Source: an uncultured Clostridia bacterium (GTDB lineage: Bacteria > Bacillota > Clostridia > TANB77 > CAG-508). From it: a stretch of 35,235 nucleotides of DNA. Location of the stretch: positions 1 to 35,235 of the forward strand of contig CALXYG010000075.1 of the NCBI GenBank assembly GCA_944392885.1, written 5' to 3'. The notes under the pieces were generated by a model. That model was not told where the DNA came from. It saw only the letters and a program-made list of their open reading frames with translations, and ran no database searches. Every line of letters begins with the position of its first letter. Within the stretch, counting starts at the first letter, position 1. Positions 1 to 8,498 of this stretch are shown one piece after another. The position numbers and the translations under genes were made by a program.

Positions 1-90
1 ATTTCAAATTTTAATTCTAAAGTAAAAGTTTTTGTAATTCCAACAGATGAAGAAATGATGATTGCACAAGAAACCTTAAGATTAATATAA
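1..90 (+). CDS. ackA: Acetate kinase, C-terminal end only
   Basis: The window opens inside this gene; 29 residues and the TAA stop are visible in frame 1. The tail contains SKVKVFVIPTDEEMMIAQET, which matches the conserved C-terminus of acetate kinases (SKVKVxVIPTxEExxIAxxT). The enzyme makes ATP and acetate from acetyl phosphate and ADP in the cytoplasm, a main energy step of anaerobic fermenters. A long hairpin follows two bases after the stop. The assignment rests on a short tail, so a close relative such as butyrate kinase is not fully excluded. Confidence 0.8.
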   Translation: MSNFNSKVKVFVIPTDEEMMIAQETLRLI

Positions 91-91
91 A

Positions 92-130
92 TTTTAGGAC
101 CAATCTCGATTTGCGAGATTGGTCCTAAAA
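92..130 (+). terminator. 17-bp perfect hairpin after ackA
   Basis: Perfect inverted repeat with arms 92-108 and 114-130 and a 5-nt loop, starting just after the ackA stop. No T tract follows on the + strand; instead the stem begins with TTTT and ends with AAAA. It probably acts as a terminator or as a 3' end-protecting hairpin of the ackA message. Confidence 0.65.
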
Positions 131-277
131 CTTCATGTATGATAGATATGTATCAAGTTCATCTGGGTTCTTATATGATGTAATAGTTGGTGGGTAAATT
201 ATAATTTGGAAACAATTCAAAAGATAAGGAAAAAGAAGAATTTTATCAAACAAAATAGACTTTTATATAAATTTAGA

Positions 278-305
278 ACATAGCTTAATATAACCTCATA
301 TATTA
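278..305 (+). promoter_or_regulatory. SigK-like mother-cell promoter for dpaB
   Basis: AC at 278-279, a 17-nt spacer, then CATATATTA at 297-305. This matches the B. subtilis sigma-K pattern AC-N16/17-CATANNNTA exactly, and the SigK-dependent spoVF (dpa) genes are the classic targets. The dpaB ribosome site (AAAGGAGG, 321-328) lies just downstream. The motif is short and AT-rich, so chance matches occur; the gene context is what gives it weight. Confidence 0.5.
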
Positions 306-337
306 GTAATAAGCAATAGAAAAGGAGGTTATGTTTT

Positions 338-917
338 GTGCTATTAGAAGGTGTTAAAGTAGGTTTTGCTCTTACTGGTTCTTTCTGCACATTTGCTTCT
401 ACTATTCCACAAATGAAAAATCTAGTAGATGATGGAGCTGAGGTAATTCCAATTATGTCACAACATGCTTATGATACAGATACTAAATTTGGAAAAGCAG
501 AAGAGTTCAGAAAAAAAATCGAAGGGATAACTGGAAAAACAATTATTCATACAATACAAGAAGCAGAACCAATTGGACCAAAAAGATTAACTGATATAAT
601 GATTATTGCACCATGTACTCGGAAACACAATTTCAAAACTTGCAAATGATATTATAGACACTTCTGTTACTATGGCTGCAAAATCTAATTTGAGAAATGG
701 AAATAGTCTAGTGATTGCAGTTTCAACTAACAATGGATTAGCATCCAATGCTATGAACATAGGAAAACTATTAAATAGTAAAAATATTTATTTTGTTCCA
801 TTCAGACAAGACAATCCTATTACTAAGCCAAATTCGATTGTTTTTGATAAAAGTTACATTTTAGAAACAATACGATTTGCCTTAAAAAAAGAGCAAATTC
901 AACCTATCTTATTATAA
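338..917 (+). CDS. dpaB: Dipicolinate synthase subunit B, split by a +1 shift
   Basis: DpaB (SpoVFB) is the flavoprotein-fold subunit of dipicolinate synthase, which makes the spore-core dipicolinic acid in the mother cell. The GTG start at 338 is set by AAAGGAGG at 321-328. The zero frame gives 94 residues (GFALTGSFCTF near 9-19; GPKRLTDIMIIAPCT near 80-94), then reads CGG at 620 and runs to TGA at 649. Dropping the C at 620 joins it to GNTISKLAND and on to QIQPILL at 917, giving 192 residues, close to the usual ~200. The restored APCTGN matches APLTGN of B. subtilis SpoVFB. No dpaA lies beside it. Both halves are well conserved, so it does not look decayed. Confidence 0.9.
620..622 (+). other. 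CGG +1 frameshift site in dpaB
   Basis: Zero frame: TGT ACT CGG AAA. Skipping C620 gives TGT ACT GGA AAC, restoring the conserved glycine of APC-T-G-N. There is no homopolymer at the site. The ACU-reading P-site tRNA cannot re-pair with CUC, so simple P-site slippage is unlikely; out-of-frame GGA decoding or four-base CGGA reading fits better (inference). Confidence 0.75.
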
Positions 918-975
918 TATTTATTTTTATGGTTTATGATTGTTAACTAGCTAATTATTAATGAAAATCTTATAC

Positions 976-1005
976 AAAAAAATAAGCTTTATGGCTTATT
1001 TTTTT
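976..1005 (+). terminator. Rho-independent terminator after dpaB
   Basis: A 12-bp stem (976-987 with 994-1005; core AATAAGC/GCTTATT) with a 6-nt loop runs into a T tract that continues to 1007. It ends the dpaB transcript. Confidence 0.8.
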
Positions 1006-1098
1006 TTATAGAAAAACTCAGTTTTTTTAGCTAAAAAAATATTTTAAGATAAATTTAATATTTAATATTTAAAATGAAGTAGAAGGGAGGCAATAAAA

Positions 1099-1233
1099 TT
1101 GCAATTTGTTTTTAATCGTGTGGAGAAAAAATATTTAATTAATGAAAAGATTTTTATTGATGAGATTCGATGCAGAAATGGAAATTTAACAGTTAGTTTA
1201 GGGAGAGAACAAATTAATTTCGCCGAATTATAG
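1099..1233 (+). CDS. Unknown 44-residue small protein
   Basis: TTG start at 1099 preceded by GGGAGG at 1085-1090, stop TAG at 1231. The 44 residues begin MQFVFNRVEKKYLINEKIF and continue IDEIRCRNGNLTVSLGREQ. I do not recognise the family. FNRVEKKYL faintly recalls the start of VTC-type polyphosphate polymerases, and EIRCRxGxLxVxxGxE faintly recalls SpoIIIAA, but neither is convincing. The next tiny ORF has its own ribosome site overlapping this stop, so the pair looks like an operon start cut short by the convergent recombinase gene. Confidence 0.4.
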   Translation: MQFVFNRVEKKYLINEKIFIDEIRCRNGNLTVSLGREQINFAEL

Positions 1234-1243
1234 GAGGTAAACT

Positions 1244-1309
1244 ATGAAGACATATAACAGTATGTTATTTTCTTCAACACTAAGATATTTTATTAATTTT
1301 CCCATTTAG
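1244..1309 (+). CDS. Possible 21-residue ORF, maybe a gene remnant
   Basis: ATG at 1244 with TAGGAGG just upstream (1231-1237, overlapping the preceding stop) and TAG at 1307. Its 21 residues start MKTYNSMLFSSTLRYF. The last 30 bases overlap the 3' end of the - strand recombinase gene. The good ribosome site with almost no protein behind it suggests a gene whose body was lost. Function unknown. Confidence 0.25.
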   Translation: MKTYNSMLFSSTLRYFINFPI

Positions 1310-2299
1310 TGGATTTTTCTCAACTGCAACGCGAATTTGGTCATTATCAACATGGGTATAAATCTCGGTAGTTGAAATGCTTTCATGACCTAATAATTCT
1401 TGAAGTGCACGAATATCTACATTACCATATTTGTACATTAAAGTAGCTGCAGTATGACGCAGTTTGTGAACAGAATATTTATTAGGGTCAATTCCTGATA
1501 GCTTTAATTCTTCTTTTACAATATACTGAACAGTACGATTGCTAATTCGTTCTTTGCGTTCACTTAAGAACAAAGCATCTTTTGAATTAAATTTAATACC
1601 GTCCTTAGGCCTAACTGAAAGATAATTTTTAATTGCATCCATACAAGAACTATTTAAATAAATAGTTCTTTCTTTATTTCCTTTACCAATAACATTCAAT
1701 TTAAAATTCACAAAATCAATGTCTTTTATATTAATACCAACTAATTCAGAAAGACGCATTCCACAATTTAAAAATAAAGTAATGATTGCGAAGTTCCTTT
1801 TATTATTGTCATGATTACCGTGTCCGTTTGTTGATTTTAATGTAGTAGAAAGCAATTCTTGACTCTGCTCTAGTGTTAAATATTTTGGTAAGCGTTTATC
1901 TAATTTTGGACTTTCTAAATCTTGAGATGGATTAAAAGGTATTTTTTTTGATTTATTACATAAATAATGAAAAAAAACGCGAATACTAGCTGCTTTTCTA
2001 GCTAATGTGGCTGGCTTACTATGATAGTTTTGTTTTAAATATGCTAAAAAAGCATGAATATCTTCTAATTGAATTTTTTGAATAGTAGATAGTTCTAGAT
2101 CATTAATTAAAATCGATTTAATATCCTCATCATCATTAAGTTTCACCATATTAAAATTCCACTTAATAAACTTTAAAAAATGTTCAATATCATAATTATA
2201 TTCTTTTATAGTATTAGGAGATTTGTTTAAAATAGTGGAAGAATAATCTAAAAAATCATTTAAAAAATATGGATTTTGCTCTCTGGGTAATATCGACAT
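1280..2299 (-). CDS. XerC/XerD-type tyrosine recombinase
   Basis: A site-specific tyrosine recombinase of 339 residues, a little longer than chromosomal XerC/D (~300). It has an N-terminal SAM-like core-binding domain (roughly 10-125) and a catalytic domain with the full set: R182 in CGMRLSEL, K206 in GKGNKER, H278 and R281 in HKLRH, H305 in LLGHES, and nucleophile Y314 in TEIYTH. I chose ATG 2299 because GTAGGAGGAGTT sits directly upstream on the - strand; a longer reading from 2335 lacks that signal. It may resolve chromosome dimers, or be an integrase-like orphan. No att-like direct repeats were seen nearby. It is convergent with the two tiny ORFs at 1099-1309. Confidence 0.85.
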   Translation of the reverse strand: MSILPREQNPYFLNDFLDYSSTILNKSPNTIKEYNYDIEHFLKFIKWNFNMVKLNDDEDIKSILINDLELSTIQKIQLEDIHAFLAYLKQNYHSKPATLARKAASIRVFFHYLCNKSKKIPFNPSQDLESPKLDKRLPKYLTLEQSQELLSTTLKSTNGHGNHDNNKRNFAIITLFLNCGMRLSELVGINIKDIDFVNFKLNVIGKGNKERTIYLNSSCMDAIKNYLSVRPKDGIKFNSKDALFLSERKERISNRTVQYIVKEELKLSGIDPNKYSVHKLRHTAATLMYKYGNVDIRALQELLGHESISTTEIYTHVDNDQIRVAVEKNPLNGKINKIS

Positions 2300-2378
2300 A
2301 ACTCCTCCTACAATTTCGCAGATTTTATTTTGCAAAAAATATATATAATATTATACTATAATTAGTAAAAAAACAAGT

Positions 2379-3053
2379 TTACATTACGTAGAATAAAATA
2401 CAAAAGAAATGCAATAGGCTACCTATAAAAATACAAACATGAAAAATAGAATGCATCCACTTGATTTTCTTACCTAAACCGTACAAAATAGCACCAATGG
2501 TATAAATTATTCCACCAATTAGAAGAAGCAGAAATCCGTTTATGGTAAGCAAAGCAGGTAAAATAGAAATTCTAAAAACAATACACCATCCCATTAAAAG
2601 ATAACAAATCATAGATATTATATTAAATCTTTTTAAATCAATAGAATTAAGAATAATGCCTAAAATGGCAGCAAACCAAATAACTCCAAAAATAACCCAA
2701 CCAGTTACAGAATCATATTGTCTTAATGTACATAAACAAAAAGGAGTGTATGAACCAGCAATTAAAAGAAAAATTGAGCAATGGTCAATTACCTGGAAAA
2801 CCTTTTTAGCCTTTAATTTTGGACTTAATCCGTGATAGATACTAGACATACAATATAAAATAAGCATAGATATACCAAAAATAACACCACTTACAATTCC
2901 ATACACATTATTATGATGCGCTGCAATAACAGTAAGTAGTACAATTGCGACAATACCTAAAACCGCTCCTAAAATATGTGATATCATATTAAAAATTTCT
3001 TCGCCTTTGGAATATGAAGGCAATACTCTATTATCTAATTTAATTCTTTTCAT
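2379..3053 (-). CDS. Hemolysin III / PAQR-family membrane protein
   Basis: A seven-transmembrane protein of the HlyIII/YqfA (PAQR-like) family, about 224 residues, the usual length. Family marks: NMISHILGAVLG in helix 1, SSIYHGLSPK with the conserved S-x3-H, VIDHCSIFLLIAGSYTPF, and the C-terminal HSIFHVCIFIGSLLHF supplying further histidines of the metal site. There are two consecutive ATGs; the second (3053) sits 6 nt from GAGGAG and is preferred over 3056. The physiological role of bacterial members is unclear; haemolytic activity should not be assumed from the name. It reads divergently from polA and toward xerC. Confidence 0.85.
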   Translation of the reverse strand: MKRIKLDNRVLPSYSKGEEIFNMISHILGAVLGIVAIVLLTVIAAHHNNVYGIVSGVIFGISMLILYCMSSIYHGLSPKLKAKKVFQVIDHCSIFLLIAGSYTPFCLCTLRQYDSVTGWVIFGVIWFAAILGIILNSIDLKRFNIISMICYLLMGWCIVFRISILPALLTINGFLLLLIGGIIYTIGAILYGLGKKIKWMHSIFHVCIFIGSLLHFFCILFYVM

Positions 3054-3231
3054 CATTATCTCCTCAAACTAAACTAAAAAAAATATATCATATTTGTAAA
3101 AATATGTAAAGGAAATATAATAAATATAAAAAAATATAATTAACTTTATTCGAAAGTATAGAGTAATTATATTTTTTATGATATAAGTATAAATTATAGG
3201 AGAAAACAAAGAATATAAGGAGGAAAACGAA

Positions 3232-5919
3232 TTGGAAAAACTTATATTAATTGATGGAAACAGCATAATTAATCGTGCTTTTTATGGTATAATGGGAAGT
3301 AAAATGTTAATGACATCAGATGGAATATATACAAATGGAGTATATGGCTTTCTATCCATTTATTTTAAAATATTAGAGGACCTACAACCCCGATATGTAG
3401 CAGTAGCATTTGATTTAAAAGCTCCAACCAAAAGGCATGAGTTATATAAAGAATATAAGGGTACAAGAAAGGGGATGCCTGAAGAGCTTGTTAAACAAAT
3501 GCCAATTCTTAAAGAGATATTAAAAGCAATGAATATTACTATAATTGAAAAAGAAGGTTATGAAGCTGATGATATTTTAGGTACACTTGCCAAATTAGGA
3601 AAACAAAATGGACTTGATGTAATAATTCTAACAGGAGATAGAGATGCATTCCAACTAATTGAAGATAATATACGTGTACGTATTCCAAGAACAAAAGCTG
3701 GAAAAACAGAAACAGAAGATTATACTGTAAAGAAAATTAAAGAAGAATATGGAATAACACCCGAAAAATTAATTGAAGTCAAAGGTCTTATGGGTGATTC
3801 TTCAGATAATATACCAGGGGTACCAGGTGTTGGAGAGAAGACGGCTTTATCACTTATTCAAGAGTATGGTTCTATAAATAATTTATATGAACAAATAGAA
3901 AAAAATGAAGATACTCTAAAGGGAAAGTTAAGACAGAACATAGTAGAAAACAAAGATTTAGCAGAATTATCTAGAACACTTGGAACCATTGATACAAATG
4001 CACCTGTAATTAATAATCTAGAGGAAATAAAGTACAGGGAATGGAATAAGGCAGAGGTATATCGTCTTTTTACACAATTAAAATTCAATCGTTTTATAGA
4101 ACGTTTCTCATTAGGAGAAAAGGTACCTGTAATTGATGCAAAACGAGATTTTTTTGAGATAGAAGAGAGGAAAACCCCAGAAGAAATACATGAACTATTA
4201 AAATCAATAAAAGATAATAAAAGATTATTTTATTATTTAAGCACAACAGACAACAATGGAATTGACATTATTCCAGAAACTATTACAGGAATATACATAT
4301 ACAATGAAGAAAATAAGAAAGTAAGCTATATAGCAAATGAAATATTAGAATATTTTACATCTGTTTTCAAAAATAAAACTATATTAAAGTGTGGAGCAAA
4401 TTTAAAAAAAGATTGTTGCCTATTAAAACAAAATAATATAGAACCAGAAAATATGATGTTTGATATAAAAATTGCTGGTTATTTGTTAAACTCAATTGAT
4501 AATAAATATTCAATAGAAGATTTAAGTATTGAATATTTAGATTTCGATATTTCGAAACTATGTACCAAAACAAATGAAAAGCAAATAAATCTATTTGAAA
4601 TAAAAGAAAATCATTTAGATGAGAAAAAATGTGCTTATGCTTATGCAATTCGTATGCTATACGATAAGTTAAAGAAAAAGTTAAAAGAAGAAAATTTGTT
4701 AGATTTATTTAATAATATCGAAATGCCTCTTGTAGAGGTCTTAGCAGATATGCAATATACTGGAATTTATGTAAATAAAGAAGAACTTAAAAAATATGGA
4801 GAAGAATTGCAAAAACAAATTGAAAAACTAACAAAAGAGATTTATAAATTGTGTGATGAGGAATTTAATATAAATTCTCCAAAACAACTAGGAGAGATTT
4901 TATTTGAAAAATTAAAATTACCTGTTCAGAGAAAAAACAAAAGTGGCTATTCTACAGATGTTGACGTCCTAGAAAAAATAAAAAAAGAGCATCCTGTAGT
5001 TGAAAAGATTTTAGAATATAGACAAATCTCAAAACTAAATTCAACTTTTGTTGAAGGACTTATTCCATATATAAATCCAAACACAAATCGTATTCATTCA
5101 CACTTTCATCAAACTGTAACTGCTACAGGCAGAATAAGTAGTACTGATCCAAACCTTCAAAACATACCAACCAGAATGGAAATTGGAAAAAAACTAAGGC
5201 ATGTATTTCAGGCCGAGAAGCAAAATTCAATTTTATTAGATGCAGACTATTCACAAATAGAGCTTCGTGTATTAGCTCATGTTTCTGAGGACACAACAAT
5301 GATAGAAGCATTTAAAAATGGAGAAGACATTCATAAACAAGCTGCCTCCAAAGTCTTTGGGTTACCAATCGAAGAGGTAACAGACCAAATGAGAACAAAA
5401 GCCAAAGCTGTAAATTTTGGTATAGTATATGGAATTAGCGATTCTGGACTCTCAGAACGATTGGGTGTATCAAAAAAAGAAGCAAAACAATATATAGAAC
5501 AGTATCTTGAAAAATATAGTGGTATAAAAACATTTATGACAAATATAATTGAGGAAGCCAAAGAAAAAGGTTTTGTGGAAACATTATTTAAAAGAAGAAG
5601 GTATGTGCCTGAGTTACAATCTAATAATTATATGGTAAGACAATTTGGTAGTCGTATAGCAATGAACACTCCAATACAAGGTACAGCAGCAGATATTATT
5701 AAAATTGCAATGATAAATGTTTATCAAGAACTAAAAGAGAAAAAGCTAAACTCAAAATTAGTATTGCAAGTACATGATGAACTATTAATAGAAACATACG
5801 AAAATGAAAAAAATTTAATAAAAGATATATTGAAAAAATGCATGGAAAATGCTATAAAATTAAAAGTACCATTAAATGTTGATATAGATGAAGGAAAAAG
5901 TTGGTATGATGCAAAATAG
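3232..5919 (+). CDS. polA: DNA polymerase I
   Basis: Repair and Okazaki-fragment polymerase, 895 residues. The TTG start at 3232 is set by AAGGAGG at 3218-3224. The 5' nuclease domain (about 1-290) has DGNSIINRAFYG, GYEADDILG, LTGDRDAFQLI and GDSSDNIPGVPGVGEKTA. The middle region (about 300-480) has the 3'-5' exonuclease position but no DxE motif that I can see, so proofreading is probably absent, as in Bacillus PolA. The polymerase domain has motif A DADYSQIELR (near 670), motif B RTKAKAVNFGIVYG (O helix) and motif C QVHDEL. The lytic transglycosylase follows 26 nt later; coaE, a common clostridial neighbour, is absent. Confidence 0.98.
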   Translation: MEKLILIDGNSIINRAFYGIMGSKMLMTSDGIYTNGVYGFLSIYFKILEDLQPRYVAVAFDLKAPTKRHELYKEYKGTRKGMPEELVKQMPILKEILKAMNITIIEKEGYEADDILGTLAKLGKQNGLDVIILTGDRDAFQLIEDNIRVRIPRTKAGKTETEDYTVKKIKEEYGITPEKLIEVKGLMGDSSDNIPGVPGVGEKTALSLIQEYGSINNLYEQIEKNEDTLKGKLRQNIVENKDLAELSRTLGTIDTNAPVINNLEEIKYREWNKAEVYRLFTQLKFNRFIERFSLGEKVPVIDAKRDFFEIEERKTPEEIHELLKSIKDNKRLFYYLSTTDNNGIDIIPETITGIYIYNEENKKVSYIANEILEYFTSVFKNKTILKCGANLKKDCCLLKQNNIEPENMMFDIKIAGYLLNSIDNKYSIEDLSIEYLDFDISKLCTKTNEKQINLFEIKENHLDEKKCAYAYAIRMLYDKLKKKLKEENLLDLFNNIEMPLVEVLADMQYTGIYVNKEELKKYGEELQKQIEKLTKEIYKLCDEEFNINSPKQLGEILFEKLKLPVQRKNKSGYSTDVDVLEKIKKEHPVVEKILEYRQISKLNSTFVEGLIPYINPNTNRIHSHFHQTVTATGRISSTDPNLQNIPTRMEIGKKLRHVFQAEKQNSILLDADYSQIELRVLAHVSEDTTMIEAFKNGEDIHKQAASKVFGLPIEEVTDQMRTKAKAVNFGIVYGISDSGLSERLGVSKKEAKQYIEQYLEKYSGIKTFMTNIIEEAKEKGFVETLFKRRRYVPELQSNNYMVRQFGSRIAMNTPIQGTAADIIKIAMINVYQELKEKKLNSKLVLQVHDELLIETYENEKNLIKDILKKCMENAIKLKVPLNVDIDEGKSWYDAK

Positions 5920-5945
5920 CAAAAGATAAATAAGGAGAGAGTATT

Positions 5946-6515
5946 TTGAAAAAAAATATAAAATTTGTAATTCCATTTATAATAATAATTATTATTATGG
6001 CTATTCTATTTGGAATAATTCGAATACAAAATATAATATTAAAAAAGATTTATCCACTAAAATATCAAACAGAAGTAGAAAAATATTGTGAAGAATATAA
6101 ATTAGATAAATTATTAATATATGCAATAATGAAAGCTGAAAGTAATTTTGAAACTAATATTACATCAGGAAGTGGTGCTTGTGGACTAATGCAGTTGATG
6201 GAAAGTACGGCAGAAGAAATGGCAGAAAAGGTTGGATATGAAAATTACACAAAGGAATTATTATATCAACCAGATGTAAATATCATGTTAGGTACAAAAT
6301 ATTTTTCAGAATTATTAAAACAGTATGATGATAATATATATTTAGCTCTAACAGCTTATAATGCTGGAATTGGAAACGTGGCAAAATGGATTGAAGGGGG
6401 AATAATCCGTCAAGATGGTACAGATATAGAAAATATACCATATAAGGAAACAAATAATTATGTAAGAAAAATTTTGCGAGATTATAGAATCTATCAAAAA
6501 CTATATAAGGAATAG
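5946..6515 (+). CDS. Membrane-anchored soluble lytic transglycosylase domain protein
   Basis: A 189-residue SLT-fold murein hydrolase that cleaves glycan strands with 1,6-anhydro formation. TTG start at 5946 with AAGGAGAGA upstream. One N-terminal membrane segment (about 5-26) anchors it with the enzyme outside. The SLT domain starts near 45: catalytic E in MKAESNFET, then GACGLMQLMESTAEEMA, and ALTAYNAGIGNV near the end, all family hallmarks. It probably shares the polA transcript. Likely jobs are wall remodelling during growth or sporulation; the sequence cannot say which. Confidence 0.9.
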   Translation: MKKNIKFVIPFIIIIIIMAILFGIIRIQNIILKKIYPLKYQTEVEKYCEEYKLDKLLIYAIMKAESNFETNITSGSGACGLMQLMESTAEEMAEKVGYENYTKELLYQPDVNIMLGTKYFSELLKQYDDNIYLALTAYNAGIGNVAKWIEGGIIRQDGTDIENIPYKETNNYVRKILRDYRIYQKLYKE

Positions 6516-6612
6516 AAAATAACATTTAAAATCTCTTTTGGTTATCAGGCAATAATTCAAGAAATCTTTTTTAGTATTAAAAAAGTAAAATATAATTTGA
6601 ATGAATGGTCAA

Positions 6613-6641
6613 TTGCATTGCTTATATTCTTAGACTATGAT
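6613..6641 (+). promoter_or_regulatory. Possible SigA promoter for the acyl-CoA ligase
   Basis: TTGCAT (6613-6618), 17-nt spacer, TATGAT (6636-6641). The -10 is good and the -35 weak. It lies 40 nt before the ligase start. Confidence 0.35.
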
Positions 6642-6681
6642 AAGCTTATATGCATAATTATAAATAAGGAGAAGTAAAAAA

Positions 6682-8400
6682 ATGAATGTAAGAGATACAC
6701 TATATCCTGGAACTAGTTTCCAAAACATAAGAGATCTTGTACAAAATTCAGCAAAACAGTATGGAACAAATGATGCATTTATAATTAAGAAAAAAAGTGG
6801 AAAGATAACTAAGTACGAACATATTTCATATCAAAGGTTAGAAGAAGAAATGAACGCATTAGGAACAGCATTTATTAAATTAGGGCTAAAAGGAAAAAGA
6901 ATTGCAATTATAGGCAAGAATCGCTATGAATGGGCACTTAGTTACTTGGCTACTATAAATGGAGTAGGCATTGTGGTGCCATTAGATAAGGGGTTACCAG
7001 ATACAGAAATTTTTTCACTATTAGAAAGAAGCAAGAGTGATGCTATTGTTTTTGAAAGTTCTTATATGGAAGCTATTCAAAAAGTAAAAGAAAGTCACAT
7101 TGTGACAGAATATATATGTATGGATGACATAAAACAAGAAGGAATTAAAACTATTAAAGAATTAATAGAAATTGGCAAACAGGAAGTAAAAAATGGCAAT
7201 AGAGAATATATAGATTCTATAATCTCAAATGATACAATGGCAACTATCATATTTACATCTGGAACAACTTCACTATCAAAAGCAGTCATGTTATCACATA
7301 AAAATATTGCATCTAATATAAATGATATGAGTTTAGTAGAGAAGATGTATGATACAGATGTTAACTTAGCTTTTTTACCTTTCCATCATACTTTTGGTTC
7401 AACAGGACTATTGGTGTTCCTTGCAAGTGGAGCAACTAACGTATTTTGTGATGGACTAAGATATATTCAGGAAAATCTAAAAGAATACAAAGTATCAGTT
7501 TTCGTTTGTGTTCCATTATTATTAGAAAAAATGTATAAAAAAATAATGATGGAAATCGAAAAACAGGGGAAAACAAAACTAGTAAAAATAGTTATTCCAA
7601 TTAGTAATTTTCTATTAAAATTAGGGATTGATATTAGAAGAAAATTATTTAAAGATATTATTAACAATTTAGGAGGGAACTTAAGATTCATAATAAGTGG
7701 GGCATCTGCAATTGACAAAAAAGTAGCAAAAGGTTTTAATGATTTTGGTATTCTAACTGTACAAGGCTATGGATTAACAGAAACATCACCTGTGCTAACA
7801 GCTGAAAATATAAAGGCAATTCGTTATGGTTCTATTGGATTTCCTATGCATAGTGTAGATATTAAAATAGACAATCCTAACGAAGACGGAATAGGAGAAA
7901 TTATAGCAAAGGGACCAAATATAATGCTTGGCTATTATGAAAATGAAGAAGCCACACAACAAGTGTTAAAAGATGGGTGGTTCCATACAGGAGACCTGGG
8001 ATATATAGACAAAGATGGTTATGTTTTTATCACAGGCAGAATGAAAAATGTAATTGTATTAAAAAATGGAAAAAATGTATACCCAGAAGAACTAGAACAG
8101 CTTATTAACAATTTACCATATGTAGAAGAAAGTATGGTTTTTGGCAAACCTAAGGAAGATGATTTGGTCGTAAGCGTAAAAATTGTATACAATGAAGAAT
8201 ATATGAAACAGACTTATCCAGAAAAGGCGGAAAAAGAATTACAAGATATTGTATGGAAAGATATAAAGAAAATTAATCAAGGACTAACAACTTATAAATG
8301 GATAAAATATTTAATTCTTACAAATGAACCTATGAATAAAACAACAACTGCGAAGGTGAAGAGATTTGAGGAAATGAAAGAAATTTTAAAAGAAAACTAA
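6682..8400 (+). CDS. AMP-forming long-chain acyl-CoA ligase
   Basis: Adenylate-forming enzyme (572 residues) that activates a fatty acid with ATP and joins it to CoA, probably at the inner membrane face. ANL-superfamily motifs in order: IIFTSGTTSLSKAVMLSHKN (A3 P-loop, near 190-208; the usual GxPK reads SLSK, a variant I believe also occurs in clostridial homologues), GYGLTETSP (A5), GWFHTGDLGYID (A7), GRMKNVIVLKNGKNVYPEELE (A8), and a C-terminal lysine in TTTAKVKRF (A10). ATG at 6682 with AAGGAG upstream. A strong hairpin follows the stop, so it is likely monocistronic. Chain-length preference cannot be read from sequence. Confidence 0.88.
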   Translation: MNVRDTLYPGTSFQNIRDLVQNSAKQYGTNDAFIIKKKSGKITKYEHISYQRLEEEMNALGTAFIKLGLKGKRIAIIGKNRYEWALSYLATINGVGIVVPLDKGLPDTEIFSLLERSKSDAIVFESSYMEAIQKVKESHIVTEYICMDDIKQEGIKTIKELIEIGKQEVKNGNREYIDSIISNDTMATIIFTSGTTSLSKAVMLSHKNIASNINDMSLVEKMYDTDVNLAFLPFHHTFGSTGLLVFLASGATNVFCDGLRYIQENLKEYKVSVFVCVPLLLEKMYKKIMMEIEKQGKTKLVKIVIPISNFLLKLGIDIRRKLFKDIINNLGGNLRFIISGASAIDKKVAKGFNDFGILTVQGYGLTETSPVLTAENIKAIRYGSIGFPMHSVDIKIDNPNEDGIGEIIAKGPNIMLGYYENEEATQQVLKDGWFHTGDLGYIDKDGYVFITGRMKNVIVLKNGKNVYPEELEQLINNLPYVEESMVFGKPKEDDLVVSVKIVYNEEYMKQTYPEKAEKELQDIVWKDIKKINQGLTTYKWIKYLILTNEPMNKTTTAKVKRFEEMKEILKEN

Positions 8401-8401
8401 A

Positions 8402-8443
8402 AATAAATCCTAAAATGTTATATTTTGCATTTTAGGATTTATT
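8402..8443 (+). terminator. 16-bp hairpin after the acyl-CoA ligase
   Basis: Perfect inverted repeat: arms 8402-8417 and 8428-8443 with core CCTAAAATG/CATTTTAGG and a 10-nt loop, starting right after the TAA. The T-rich part lies within the right arm. It probably terminates transcription before galE. Confidence 0.75.
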
Positions 8444-8498
8444 CTATTGCTATTCAAAAAAAAATCTTATATAATCAATTAAAAGGAGAGTGATAAAA

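Noticed and set aside
2340-2375. SigA promoter for the recombinase on the - strand
   Set aside because: There is a TATAAT at about 2350-2355 (complement), but the nearest TTG-type -35 gives only 15-nt spacing in very AT-rich DNA, so I did not list it.
1280-3053. XerC-like gene and HlyIII as an integrated mobile element
   Set aside because: No flanking direct repeats, tRNA target, cargo or composition change was visible; HlyIII is an ordinary chromosomal gene.
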